Assembly: GCA_019359695.1 (NCBI GenBank)
Contig: JAHHGV010000003.1
Coordinates: 186,001 to 250,000, forward strand
Origin: Brasilonema angustatum HA4187-MV1
GTDB lineage: Bacteria; Cyanobacteriota; Cyanobacteriia; Cyanobacteriales; Nostocaceae
Direction: 5' to 3'
Length of the DNA stretch: 64,000 nucleotides
The notes beneath the pieces were generated by a model that worked only from the letters and a program-made list of their open reading frames with translations, was not told the DNA's origin and made no database searches. Below are positions 18,428 to 27,025 of the stretch, piece after piece. Made by a program: the position numbers and the translations under genes. Each line of letters begins with the position of its first letter. The first letter of the stretch is position 1.

Positions 18428-18712
18428 TCAAAACCTTATGGTATAAACCTTTGATGCAACAACCCCAATTAGCACGAGCAGACCTAAGGCTCTGCGAAAA
18501 TAATTAACGCCTTGAAATAATTCCTCCCACGCCCAAGTAAACAAGGAGCCAAAAGCCACAGCGTCTAACACTGTATTGATTTCGCCGCTTGTAAAAATTA
18601 GTTTCAGTAAACTAGCTACACCCCACACAATAAGGGGTGGGTTTGGTGGCTGAGCCACAACAATCTGACCTTCGCTGTCGCGGAAGATTTTATCGAATAA
18701 TGTATTTTCCAT
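18428..18712 (-). CDS. Small conserved membrane protein, unknown function
   Basis: A protein of 94 residues from the ATG at 18712 (MENTLFDKIFRDSEG). It has a hydrophobic stretch PLIVWGVASLLKLIFTS, a second amphipathic stretch containing WAWEELFQGVNYFRR, and a C-terminal hydrophobic helix ALGLLVLIGVVASKVY. It looks like a two- to three-helix membrane protein. I do not recognise the family. It lies between the intact GPH transporter gene and the remnant copy of that transporter, all on the minus strand, so it was probably part of the duplicated unit. The upstream in-frame start at 18760 is less likely. Confidence 0.65.
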   Translation of the reverse strand: MENTLFDKIFRDSEGQIVVAQPPNPPLIVWGVASLLKLIFTSGEINTVLDAVAFGSLFTWAWEELFQGVNYFRRALGLLVLIGVVASKVYTIRF

Positions 18713-18843
18713 TGTTTGGATGCCCGCGATTGCTGCGCGGTTTATAAGACCTATAACCAAATCTACATCAGAAACTGATGTGGAATCAGAAGAATTTAAC
18801 GCGACTTGGGAAGATATTGGAACAACTATCAGAGAATAATCAG

Positions 18844-20304
18844 CTAAACATCTGTATTCTCTACTCTGTTTTGACGTTCCTTAAGCTGCAGTAAGATTTG
18901 CGCATGCATCTCGCGGGTAATTGGGTAAAAATACGTTAAAACGACGCCACAAACTAATGCGATCGCTGGTATCGGACCAATAGAGAAGCGAATGACTTCT
19001 AACACCGAATCTGGTTGAATTGGTATCGGAATTTCGTTTGTGGGTTTAATATAACCACCGGTACCCAATTGTTGTAAAACAACGTTAACTGCAATCCCCA
19101 AACAGATTTTTTGCACAAATACTATGAAGCTATAAAAAATGCCTTCCCGCCGCTGTCCTGTTTTTAATTCATCCAGTTCAATCACATCAGGTAACATTGA
19201 CCAGGGAATAAGATAAGCAATGGATACGCCAAAACCTGCCATGACTGCTAAAAAGTACATCAACACAACTTGACCAGGCTGTACGAAAAAGAGTCCTACC
19301 TGAGCGATAATCCACAAACTCATACCCATATAGTACACGGCTTGTTTGCCATAACGGCGACTGATGGCACTCCAAACAAATAGCATAGACATAGCAGTGC
19401 CTTGCACCGCCAAAAGCACTAAGCTAATATGCCATTGTGGAAGGCGCATCCAACTGGTGACAAAGTAAGGGATAATACCAGCCGTTAGCTGGACAGCTAA
19501 CCAAGAACATAGATAAATCCCCACCACAAATAAGAAAGCGCGATTTGTAAAAGCAATTTTGAGTTGCTGCAATAAGGGAATAGAGACACTTTGCTCTGTT
19601 TCGGGGTGTAACTTTGCGACAGCTTGAGCACGTTTTTTGGTTCCCCAAACACACCAATACACAGGTAAAACAGAGATAACCGCACAGATCGCTCCTAGTA
19701 ATAAAAACTGTTGAGTGCGGTTACCAGGAATCACCAGGGAGATGACTAAACCGATAATAAGAGCAATAATGCTACCGCCAATAGAAAAGGTAAAGCGAAA
19801 ACTGTTAAGACTGGTGCGTTCGTCGTAATCTTGCGTCAGTTCTGCAGTCAGAGCAGTGTATGGTAAATTGACGATTGTATAAAAACTATTAAAAAAAATC
19901 GAAATGGCAGTGTAATACCAAAACAAGCTCCACTGATTCGCCTGATCGTTATTACTAAACTCAGGTACAATCCACTGCAAAAAAAAGAACACTCCAAAGG
20001 GAATTGCTCCCCAAATCATCCAGGGATAGCGTCTTCCTTGTTGACTTTGGGTGCGATCGCTCAACACCCCCACCATTGGATCGTTAACCGCATCCCACAC
20101 TTTGCCGATCAGCTGGGTTTGTCCTGCTAATGTGGGACTTAAACCAGCAACATCCGTGAGAAAGGGAGACAAATAAGAAATCCCAATCATCGCAGTGATC
20201 GCCGTACCCAAATCCCCAGCACCAAAAGCAAGTTTGGTACTCAAATCCAGTTTTTCACTTTCAGGAGTCTGTTGAGAGGAGCCATCAGAAGCAGAATTGC
20301 TCAT
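18844..20304 (-). CDS. GPH-family cation:glycoside symporter (MelB-like MFS)
   Basis: The 486-residue protein has about 12 transmembrane helices and fits the glycoside-pentoside-hexuronide:cation symporter family. Markers are the N-terminal KLAFGAGDLGTAI, the loop DAVNDPMVGVLSDRTQ...GRRYPWMIWG, PYTALTAELTQDYDERTSLN after helix 4, and LPDVIELDELKTGQRREGIFYS in the second half. The family usually imports sugars with Na+ or H+, but the cyanobacterial group is unassigned and the substrate cannot be read. A decayed second copy of its 3' end lies downstream. It is divergent from the phosphoribosyltransferase gene. Confidence 0.9.
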   Translation of the reverse strand: MSNSASDGSSQQTPESEKLDLSTKLAFGAGDLGTAITAMIGISYLSPFLTDVAGLSPTLAGQTQLIGKVWDAVNDPMVGVLSDRTQSQQGRRYPWMIWGAIPFGVFFFLQWIVPEFSNNDQANQWSLFWYYTAISIFFNSFYTIVNLPYTALTAELTQDYDERTSLNSFRFTFSIGGSIIALIIGLVISLVIPGNRTQQFLLLGAICAVISVLPVYWCVWGTKKRAQAVAKLHPETEQSVSIPLLQQLKIAFTNRAFLFVVGIYLCSWLAVQLTAGIIPYFVTSWMRLPQWHISLVLLAVQGTAMSMLFVWSAISRRYGKQAVYYMGMSLWIIAQVGLFFVQPGQVVLMYFLAVMAGFGVSIAYLIPWSMLPDVIELDELKTGQRREGIFYSFIVFVQKICLGIAVNVVLQQLGTGGYIKPTNEIPIPIQPDSVLEVIRFSIGPIPAIALVCGVVLTYFYPITREMHAQILLQLKERQNRVENTDV

Positions 20305-20372
20305 AATATCTTGCGCTCATATTAAAATCAAAGGAATTTGTCATACATTCTTAGCAATAAATTAAGTTCCCC

Positions 20373-20897
20373 ATGCCAGACCTTTACGTTTCTTGGTCAG
20401 ATTATCACCAAAAAATTGAACAACTGGCTGCTCAAGTTTATCAATCCGGCTGGAAATTCAACCAAATTGTTTGTCTTGCTAGAGGAGGACTGCGCGTAGG
20501 AGATATCCTCTCACGTATTTATAATCAGCCTTTGGCGATTTTGGCAACCTCATCTTACAGTGGCTCTGGTCAGCAACAAAGGGGCAGTTTAATATTTTCT
20601 CATCACTTGACAATGACCACTGAAAATTTAGGTTCGCGGATTCTTTTGGTAGATGATTTGGTAGATTCTGGAATCACACTCAAGGAAACAATTCCTTGGC
20701 TAAAAGAACATAGTGATTCTCCTATTGAGGATATTCGTACCGCTGTTATTTGGTACAAAGCCTGTTCAGTGGTAGCACCTAATTACTACCTTGATTATTT
20801 GCCTGACAACCCTTGGATACATCAACCTTTTGAACCTTACGAGTTGATGAATCCAGAGGATCTTGTGGCAAAGGTGAGTCATCAATTAGGGGTGTAA
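20373..20897 (+). CDS. Phosphoribosyltransferase family protein
   Basis: A 174-residue type-I phosphoribosyltransferase. The PRPP-binding motif is ILLVDDLVDSGITLKE (about residues 91-106), preceded by the flexible-loop region. VCLARGGLRVGDILSR (about 33-48) is the pyrophosphate-loop region. The overall pattern resembles xanthine/hypoxanthine-guanine type enzymes that salvage purines, but the base-recognition hood (IWYKACSVVAPNYYLD, PWIHQPFE) is not enough to fix the substrate. The gene is followed by a repeat-rich gap. Confidence 0.85.
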   Translation: MPDLYVSWSDYHQKIEQLAAQVYQSGWKFNQIVCLARGGLRVGDILSRIYNQPLAILATSSYSGSGQQQRGSLIFSHHLTMTTENLGSRILLVDDLVDSGITLKETIPWLKEHSDSPIEDIRTAVIWYKACSVVAPNYYLDYLPDNPWIHQPFEPYELMNPEDLVAKVSHQLGV

Positions 20898-21170
20898 GGG
20901 TATAAGGGGGTAAGGGTGTAAGGGTGTAGGGGCAAAACAAGTCAAAACCATAAGGTGCCAGTGCGGGGGTGAAGCAGCGCTGCGGGAGGGGAGCCAGTGC
21001 GTTGCGGTGAATCCAGCGCTGCAGGCGGGTTTCCCGCCGTAGGCGACTGGTGTTAGCGAAGCGGAACCGAAGGTTCTCCCCGGAGGGAGCCAGTACTTGA
21101 TGAGGGTTTCCCTCACTTGGTATCTGGCGTTGGGGTTCCCCCCGTTGTAGCACCTGGCGTTTTCCCTCCT
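20898..21170 (+). repeat. Repeat-rich intergenic block with palindromic elements
   Basis: The block starts with GTAAGGGTGTAAGGG-type heptamers (about 20898-20935). It continues with several palindromic units: CAGCGCTGCGGGAGGGG near 20970, CCAGCGCTGCAGGCGGG with GGCGGGTTTCCCGCC near 21012, GCGAAGCGGAACCGAAGG near 21056, and AGGGTTTCCCTC near 21103. The 447-bp gap before the lipid kinase gene has no supported gene; open frames here are repeat by-products. Confidence 0.8.
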
Positions 21171-21344
21171 ATGGCACAAAGTGCCACGCTACGCTATCAG
21201 TACTGGCTCCCCTACACCCCTGTGTTTCTTGAAAGTCTCCACGGATTCTCAAAAATCTTTGGAGGATTACCATAGAATAAATTTTCAGCAAAGTGCATAT
21301 CAGAAGTAGAGAATTATAGGTACACACTACAAAAAACACGGCAA

Positions 21345-22223
21345 ATGAAACATCGTGCACTACTGCTCATAAATACTCACGCCCGCCAAGGGGAAAACCG
21401 TCTAGCTGAAGCAGTTGAATGTCTTAAAGAACTGGGCTTCGATTTAATTGATGAGTTCCCAGAAAAACCACAACAGTTATACGACGTTATTATCCGCCAC
21501 CAACATGAAGTTGATTTAGTGATCATTGGCGGTGGTGATGGCACTCTCAATGCTGCGGTAGACGCTTTGGTAGAAACGCAGTTACCTCTGGGAATTATCC
21601 CTCTAGGAACTGCCAACGATTTAGCTAGGACTTTAGAAATTCCAAATTCTCTCCCCGAGGCTTGCAAAATTATTGCCAATAATCAGGCACGACGTATTGA
21701 TTTGGGGTGGGTAAATGGTAAACACTTTTTCAATGTAGCAAGCTGTGGGCTGAGTGTGAAAATTACTCAGCGACTAACCAAACAAGTGAAGCGTCGTTGG
21801 GGAATACTCGCTTACGCGATCACTGCATTGCAAGTGGTTTTGAAATCTCGACCTTTTAGGGCACAGATTAGTATCAACGGCACATCTACCCCAGTAAAAA
21901 CTGTGCAAATTGCTGTAGGGAATGGTCGATATTATGGTGGTGGTATGGCAGTGGTTCATCATGCCGCAATTGATGACCATAAATTAGATATGTACAGTGT
22001 GGAAATTAAACACTGGTGGCAAATTATCCCCTTGTTACCTGCCATGCGAACAGGACGACATATTTTGTCGCCTCATGTCCGTACTGTCAGCGCTCAAGAA
22101 TTTGAGATTCATACACACAAACCACGCCCCATTAATACAGATGGTGAAATTACGACTTACACTCCTGCTCAATTTCGTGTTGTTCATAGTGCTTTAGCTG
22201 TGTTTGTACCATCAAATAAATGA
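21345..22223 (+). CDS. YegS/BmrU-like lipid kinase (diacylglycerol kinase catalytic domain)
   Basis: A 292-residue kinase of the DAGK_cat/NAD-kinase fold. The nucleotide-binding signature IIGGGDGTLNAAVDAL (about residues 60-75) is followed by PLGIIPLGTANDLARTL. The C-terminal half contains NGRYYGGGMAV, typical of YegS/Rv2252/BmrU proteins. It is predicted to phosphorylate a lipid such as diacylglycerol or phosphatidylglycerol at the inner membrane. No membrane segment is needed for this family. It is followed 84 bp later by an ExoD-like gene on the same strand, perhaps co-transcribed. Confidence 0.9.
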   Translation: MKHRALLLINTHARQGENRLAEAVECLKELGFDLIDEFPEKPQQLYDVIIRHQHEVDLVIIGGGDGTLNAAVDALVETQLPLGIIPLGTANDLARTLEIPNSLPEACKIIANNQARRIDLGWVNGKHFFNVASCGLSVKITQRLTKQVKRRWGILAYAITALQVVLKSRPFRAQISINGTSTPVKTVQIAVGNGRYYGGGMAVVHHAAIDDHKLDMYSVEIKHWWQIIPLLPAMRTGRHILSPHVRTVSAQEFEIHTHKPRPINTDGEITTYTPAQFRVVHSALAVFVPSNK

Positions 22224-22307
22224 TGAACCTGAATCATGACTGATAATCATTGATGAATGAGTAAGTTAGAAGATAGGACATTTTATATCTGATCAATCAT
22301 CATCACA

Positions 22308-22913
22308 ATGCAGCTAAAATTTTCTCAAGATATTAAATTCCTGCTGCAAAGGTTAGCCGAACAGCCACTCAGTCTTGGTGATGTTTTGGCAGAAACCTCA
22401 GAACGTGGTTTTAGCGTAGTCATTGCATTATTGGTTTTGCCATTTTTGTTTCCTGTTCCACCTGGATTAACTGGACCTTTTGGTGGTGCTTGCTTGATAT
22501 TATCAGCACAGATGGCTTTGGGAAGGCGATCGCCTTGGTTGCCTAAAAAAATTGCGACATATAAATTTCCCCGTTCTTTTACTCAAATAATTTTAAAAAA
22601 CCTACAAAAAGTCACCAGGATTTTAGAAAAAATTACCCGTCCTCGATTGGCAAAAGTAGCAGAACATCCTTTGACTTGGCGATTCAATGGGTTTTGTATT
22701 TCTTGGTTAGCAATTTTATTAATTTTGCCAATTCCTCTGACTAATCCTATTCCTCCAGTAGGTATATTGCTCTTAGCAGTAGCCACTATAGAATCTGACG
22801 GTTTCTTGATGTGCGTTGGCTACGTTTTCACGGTTTTGACGACTTTACTATTTGGATTCATCTTTTATGCTTTGTGGATGGCTCCTAGCTTATTGCCAAC
22901 ATTTTTCCATTAA
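22308..22913 (+). CDS. ExoD-like membrane protein
   Basis: A 201-residue protein of the exopolysaccharide synthesis ExoD family. The N-terminal segment PLSLGDVLAETSERGFSVVIALLVLPFLFP and the PVPPGLTGPFG turn are typical, followed by LGRRSPWLPKKI and three further hydrophobic stretches (about 130-150, 155-170, 172-195). The family was named from a rhizobial exopolysaccharide mutant, but its molecular activity is unknown to me. It sits downstream of the lipid kinase gene. Confidence 0.85.
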   Translation: MQLKFSQDIKFLLQRLAEQPLSLGDVLAETSERGFSVVIALLVLPFLFPVPPGLTGPFGGACLILSAQMALGRRSPWLPKKIATYKFPRSFTQIILKNLQKVTRILEKITRPRLAKVAEHPLTWRFNGFCISWLAILLILPIPLTNPIPPVGILLLAVATIESDGFLMCVGYVFTVLTTLLFGFIFYALWMAPSLLPTFFH

Positions 22914-23001
22914 TTTTTGAAGACTGGTTGTAGGTTTGTCAAGGTGTGGAAAAATCAGAATCTCAAACAGCAGTCAGAAATAAGATTGTGAAATAAAAAA
23001 A

Positions 23002-23022
23002 CCCTCAGTCTATAACTGAGGG
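23002..23022 (-). terminator. Minus-strand intrinsic terminator with T-tract
   Basis: Stem CCCTCAG/CTGAGGG (23002-23008 and 23016-23022) is followed on the minus strand by TTTTTTTATTTC. It is a textbook minus-strand terminator. The plus strand has no T-tract, so it does not serve the ExoD-like gene. What it terminates is unclear; see the weak frame at 23124-23321. Confidence 0.75.
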
Positions 23023-23123
23023 CGTCAATTAGGGTGCATCTACCATATCTGTATCCGCCATAAGTTTCTTTGGATCAGGAAGAATAAAAAAGTATTCCGT
23101 TGTTGTTTCCAGTTTTTCTTGGT

Positions 23124-23321
23124 TTAATTCTTGATGTCGCCAGCACACTTGTTGTATTTATCGTCCTTGTCGTTATCCTTCAGACGGCTTGCTTGTTTAA
23201 GCACTGGAATATATTGGTTAATCATCCAGATTAGAACCTCTATTGTGGAGTCTCCTTGCTGAATACACCAATTTTGCAGACAAAAATCAAGTGTTAATTG
23301 AGTATGAGATGCATCTTTCAA
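23124..23321 (-). CDS. Possible small protein, weak support
   Basis: An open frame of 65 codons with a TTG start and no visible ribosome-binding site or ATG. The translation is protein-like at first (LTLDFCLQNWCIQ, LIWMINQYIPVL), then becomes Lys/Asp-rich. The only argument for it is the minus-strand terminator about 100 bp downstream. It could equally be a decayed gene or the transcript could be a small RNA. No family recognised. The 469-bp gap 22914-23382 contains nothing else I can support. Confidence 0.2.
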   Translation of the reverse strand: MKDASHTQLTLDFCLQNWCIQQGDSTIEVLIWMINQYIPVLKQASRLKDNDKDDKYNKCAGDIKN

Positions 23322-23388
23322 AAAATATTTCTTTGGATAGTAGAATTGTTAGCTAAAAAAGGAAGATAGTTAGCAGCGCGAGGTGAAA

Positions 23389-23577
23389 ATGCGCCAACTC
23401 ATTATCCAAGTGCCACGGGGCAACGGTAAAGCAGTTATTGACATCGCCAAATCTCACAATGGTGCAAACCTTTCACGGTTGGAAGGAAATGCAGACGAAC
23501 CGATTGATGTGGTGATCGTTCACGTTTCCAATCGAGAAGTTGGAAAACTTAAGGACGAGTGCTTTGCTTTTTCTTAG
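23389..23577 (+). pseudogene. Truncated DUF389 membrane protein gene (N-terminal fragment)
   Basis: The first about 52 residues (MRQLIIQVPRGNGKAV, then HNGANLSRLEGNADEPIDVVIVHVSNREVGKL) match the N-terminal cytoplasmic region I associate with DUF389/TIGR00341-type membrane proteins. All the membrane helices are missing. After GKL the frame runs into unrelated sequence (KDECFAFS) and stops. The start ATG 23389 has GAGG 5 nt upstream, so it may still be translated. The break joins directly to the 3' part of a K+-channel gene, implying a deletion. Confidence 0.7.
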
Positions 23578-23747
23578 CGTTATATGCGTTTGCCGTGTTT
23601 GGTTATGTCACTGTAACTCTGGCGACGTTTTTTATTGGTCGTGATGCCGATGATGACCAAGCAGAGTTAGCCGGAATGCTTCAGAGTGAAATTATAGCGT
23701 TGCGGGGGGAAATTCAAGAATTATTGCATCAGAATTTACAGCGTTGA
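23559..23747 (+). pseudogene. C-terminal fragment of a potassium-channel-like gene
   Basis: The frame encodes FFLALYAFAVFGYVTVTL, then ATFFIGRDADDDQAELAG and a coiled tail (SEIIALRGEIQELLHQ). This is the pattern of the last membrane helix and C-terminus of two-TM potassium channels (ion_trans_2) in cyanobacteria. The pore (TVGYGD-type) and first helix are absent. It has no proper start and overlaps the end of the DUF389 fragment in another frame. It is best read as the 3' remnant left by the same deletion. Confidence 0.65.
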
Positions 23748-23779
23748 CGTTAGCAAAGATTAATTAGTGAGGAAAGTTC

Positions 23780-24787
23780 ATGAAAGCAGAAATTACCGCA
23801 GCGTGGGACAAGGTTAATAGCATGATCAATGGTTTCATAGCTTTGTTACCAAACATTGTCTTGGGGTTAATTGTCTTCATCTTCTTTCTGTTTATTGCTA
23901 GCAGAATTAAGGCACTAGTTAAGCGGTTAACTAGCAACCGTCGCTACGCTCGGAATTTGGGACTAGTGCTGGGAAGGTTAGCGCAGGGGGTGACAGTTTT
24001 GATTGGATTGTTTATCGCCCTTTCCATTATAATTCCTACATTTAAAATCAGTGATTTGGTGCAATTGTTAGGAATTAGCAGTGTTGCCATTGGTTTTGCT
24101 TTCCGCGATATTTTGCAAAACTTCTTAGCTGGGATTTTAATTCTGCTGACTGAACCTTTCCAAATTAATGACCAAATTGTTTTTAAAAACTTTGAGGGAA
24201 CTGTAGAAAGTATCGAGACACGGGCGACGACAATCAGAACTTACGATGGTCGGCGGATTGTGATTCCTAACTCGGAATTGTTTACTAATTCGGTAACTGT
24301 AAACACTGCCTTTGATAACCGTCGATTAGAGTACGATGTTGGCATTGGCTACGGTGACGACATTGATTTAGCCAAGCAGTTGATGCTAGAAGCAATGCAT
24401 AGCATAGACGAGATTTTAAAAGATCCGGCTCCTGATGTACTGGCTATGGAACTAGCCGGAAGTAGTGTTAACATCCGTGTACGTTGGTGGATTAATCCAC
24501 CACGACGGGCAGATAGTCTGACTTCACGGGACAAGGTGATTACTGCAATTAAGAAAAAACTTGTTGCAAATGGCATTGATTTGCCCTTCCCAACTCAACA
24601 AATTTTATTCCACGACCAGACTGAAGAGACAGATGGAAACAGATCGCGTCAGCGTGAAGGTTGGCCATCTGGTAAAGGTCAAGTACCGAAGCCTCGCCGT
24701 ATCAGTGATTCTCTCAGGTTACTTGCTCAAAAGCAAGACGATGGCAACAGTAAGGTAGATTCTACAATGGTCAATAACGAAATATGA
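23780..24787 (+). CDS. Mechanosensitive ion channel, MscS family
   Basis: A 335-residue small-conductance mechanosensitive channel. Three hydrophobic helices lie at about 21-43, 68-90 and 96-130. The pore-lining third helix and following turn read LLGISSVAIGFAFRDILQNFLAGILILLTEPFQ. The beta domain begins NDQIVFKNFEGTVESIETRATTIRTYDGRRIVIPNSEL, highly typical. An extra 50-residue polar C-terminal tail follows the cytoplasmic domain. It would open under membrane tension to release solutes during osmotic downshift. Its stop overlaps the start of the DUF2254 gene by 4 bp, so the two are translationally coupled. Confidence 0.93.
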   Translation: MKAEITAAWDKVNSMINGFIALLPNIVLGLIVFIFFLFIASRIKALVKRLTSNRRYARNLGLVLGRLAQGVTVLIGLFIALSIIIPTFKISDLVQLLGISSVAIGFAFRDILQNFLAGILILLTEPFQINDQIVFKNFEGTVESIETRATTIRTYDGRRIVIPNSELFTNSVTVNTAFDNRRLEYDVGIGYGDDIDLAKQLMLEAMHSIDEILKDPAPDVLAMELAGSSVNIRVRWWINPPRRADSLTSRDKVITAIKKKLVANGIDLPFPTQQILFHDQTEETDGNRSRQREGWPSGKGQVPKPRRISDSLRLLAQKQDDGNSKVDSTMVNNEI

Positions 24788-26130
24788 AAAATGTAAAACT
24801 GAGCAAACTGTGGGATACGCTCCACTCAAGTTACTGGTTCATTCCCTCAATTATGGCCATAATTACTACTGCGTTGGCATTCACAATGTTAATGCTCGAT
24901 CGCACAGGTAAAGCAAATATTAATTATTGGTGGAGCTACACTGGTGGAGCAGACGGAGCGCGATCGCTTTTAGGAGCGGTTGCAGGTTCAATGATTAGCG
25001 TTGCTGCCACAGCATTTTCAATTACAATCGTGGCGCTTCAGTTAGCTGCTTCCAATTTTGGGCCGCGGCTTCTACGTAATTTCATGCAAGATACTGGTAA
25101 TCAAGTTGTCCTTGGTACATTTATCAGTACGTTTATCTATTGCTTGCTCATACTTCGGACTATTCATAGTGAAGGAGATGGATATAGTCGGTTTGTACCA
25201 CAAATTTCGATTACGTGTGGTATTTTACTAGCAATTATTAGCATCGCAGTTTTGATTTATTTTATCGATCATGCTTCTACAATAATTCAGGCTTCGCACA
25301 TCATCGAAAATGTTAGTGATGACTTAGATAGAGCCATTGATCGCTTGTTTCCCAAAAAAATCGGACGTAGTGGCCCATTCGGACAAGAAGTTGCAGAAAT
25401 ACCTGAGAATTTTGACTTAGTTGCTTCTCCGGTAAGAGTTACTGATAATGGTTACATACAAGCAATTGACGACGAAGAATTAATTAAAATTGCCCGAAAA
25501 CACAATCTTTTACTGCGTGTCGAGTCTCGACCAGGAAAGTTTGTTATTAAGAACAGTAATTTGGTTATGGTTTTCCCAGGTGAATTGGTGAATCGAAAAT
25601 TAACCAAACAAATTAATGATGCATTTATTTTGGGTAAAGAACGTAGCGAACAGCAAGATATCGAGTTTCCCATAGTTCAGTTAGTAGAAATTGCCCTACG
25701 TGCGCTTTCTCCAGGGATTAATGACCCATTTACCGCAATTCGATGTGTTGATAGACTGGGAGCAGGACTGTCCCGTTTAGCTCAAAAAGATTTTCCTTCA
25801 CCCTACCGTTACGATGAAGATCATAAATTACGTGCGATTGCTTTTGGGGCGACATTTGAGGGATTGGTTGATAGTGCCTTTAACGGAATTCGCCAATATG
25901 CACGCTCTGATACATCAGTAACCATTCGTTTATTGGAAGCGATCGCCAGTATTGCGACTTACACTAACAATCCAGAATCCCAAGCAGTTTTACAGCGTCA
26001 TGCTGACATGATTTTGCGCGGTAGCCAAGAGGGTTTACCAGAAGAACTAGACCGCAAAGACGTACAAGAAGGGTATCAAGCCGTTATCAAAGCTTTAAAC
26101 TGCAACAGTGGTATTAAACATTGGAATTAA
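24784..26130 (+). CDS. DUF2254 family membrane protein
   Basis: The 448-residue product matches DUF2254: four N-terminal transmembrane segments (about 18-40, 60-95, 112-125, 145-160), with SLLGAVAGSMISVAATAFSITIVALQLAASNFGPRLLR between helices, then a soluble C-terminal half containing ALSPGINDPFTAIRCVDRL. Function is not established to my knowledge. The ATGA overlap with the mscS gene and the nearby channel remnants suggest a role in membrane ion or stress physiology; that is inference. Confidence 0.88.
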   Translation: MKNVKLSKLWDTLHSSYWFIPSIMAIITTALAFTMLMLDRTGKANINYWWSYTGGADGARSLLGAVAGSMISVAATAFSITIVALQLAASNFGPRLLRNFMQDTGNQVVLGTFISTFIYCLLILRTIHSEGDGYSRFVPQISITCGILLAIISIAVLIYFIDHASTIIQASHIIENVSDDLDRAIDRLFPKKIGRSGPFGQEVAEIPENFDLVASPVRVTDNGYIQAIDDEELIKIARKHNLLLRVESRPGKFVIKNSNLVMVFPGELVNRKLTKQINDAFILGKERSEQQDIEFPIVQLVEIALRALSPGINDPFTAIRCVDRLGAGLSRLAQKDFPSPYRYDEDHKLRAIAFGATFEGLVDSAFNGIRQYARSDTSVTIRLLEAIASIATYTNNPESQAVLQRHADMILRGSQEGLPEELDRKDVQEGYQAVIKALNCNSGIKHWN

Positions 26131-26177
26131 TCGTAAAAGAAGCTTTTTTAAGTAATATTTTCGTATTGGTTATACGT

Positions 26178-26756
26178 ATGAAAACTATAAATTGGCGAGG
26201 ATATTGAGTTATCGCGTGGGTAGGACAAGCTCTACTAGCAATTTTTGCGATCGCTGCAGCAGTTCAAGGTAAGTGGTTAAACGCTTTGAGTTTGGCAATC
26301 TTCCTTATTGTATCCTTCGTGTTTGTTGTTAAAGATGATAAATTACCTACCTTATTTGATTTTTTATTCGTCTTGGCTGCATTGCTAAATGCTACTGGTT
26401 GGGTATGGAATTTATTTGGTATGCCAGGCCCCTATGACGAAATGGTTCATGGTTATACAACTTTTGCAATTACCTTAGCACTGAGTTTTTTAGTATATAG
26501 TTCAATGTTGAATATATTTCGGAATCATACAATTTTATATCTGGTGACAATTATTAGTTTTGGCATTGCGATCGGTGCTTTATGGGAAGTTACCGAATGG
26601 TCTGCTGGGAAAATTCTTAATACTCAAGTAATTGAAAGTTTAGATGACACTATTATTGATTTAATTATGGATTCTCTTGGGGCTGTATTAGCAGCTTTAA
26701 TTAGCCTTTGGGCATTGCGAGAGTGGATATCTCGTAGAGAGCTAGTGAGTTACTGA
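26178..26756 (+). pseudogene. DUF2238-type membrane protein gene with in-frame stop at codon 10
   Basis: Reading from ATG 26178 gives MKTINWRGY, then TGA at 26205-26207, then VIAWVGQALLAIFAIAAAVQG running in the same frame into the downstream protein, which ends at 26756. Frame and hydrophobicity are continuous across the TGA, so the full gene of about 190 codons seems interrupted by a single nonsense change (TGG to TGA is one step). From TTG 26286 a 156-residue protein could still be made, containing FDFLFVLAALLNATGWVWNLF, PGPYDEMVHGYTTF and GALWEVTEWSAGK, typical of DUF2238/YjdF-like membrane proteins. Sequencing error or downstream restart are alternatives. Confidence 0.6.
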
Positions 26757-27025
26757 GTGCTATCAAAACTTTGGTTTACAATAGTATTACCCGGCATAAT
26801 AGCCTGGAGTTTAGACTAAAAGCGATAAAAGGAAACGCAAGGTAACTGAAATTACTGGTAAAAAATACTTTCTCGTAATTCTCAAGCCATTAGTAACTCT
26901 TTCAAGGCGATTATACCTACGACGTTTTGCTGTTGACGCATTGTCCCCTAAAAAATTGGGCAGCCTTCGTGTTATTGATCTGTCGGCGCAGTCGGGTACT
27001 CTATGAGATATTTGATATCAAATCC

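Noticed and set aside
20779-21179. Two minus-strand frames of 97-124 codons
   Set aside because: One overlaps the phosphoribosyltransferase gene and both translate palindromic repeats into Pro/Arg-rich low-complexity peptide.
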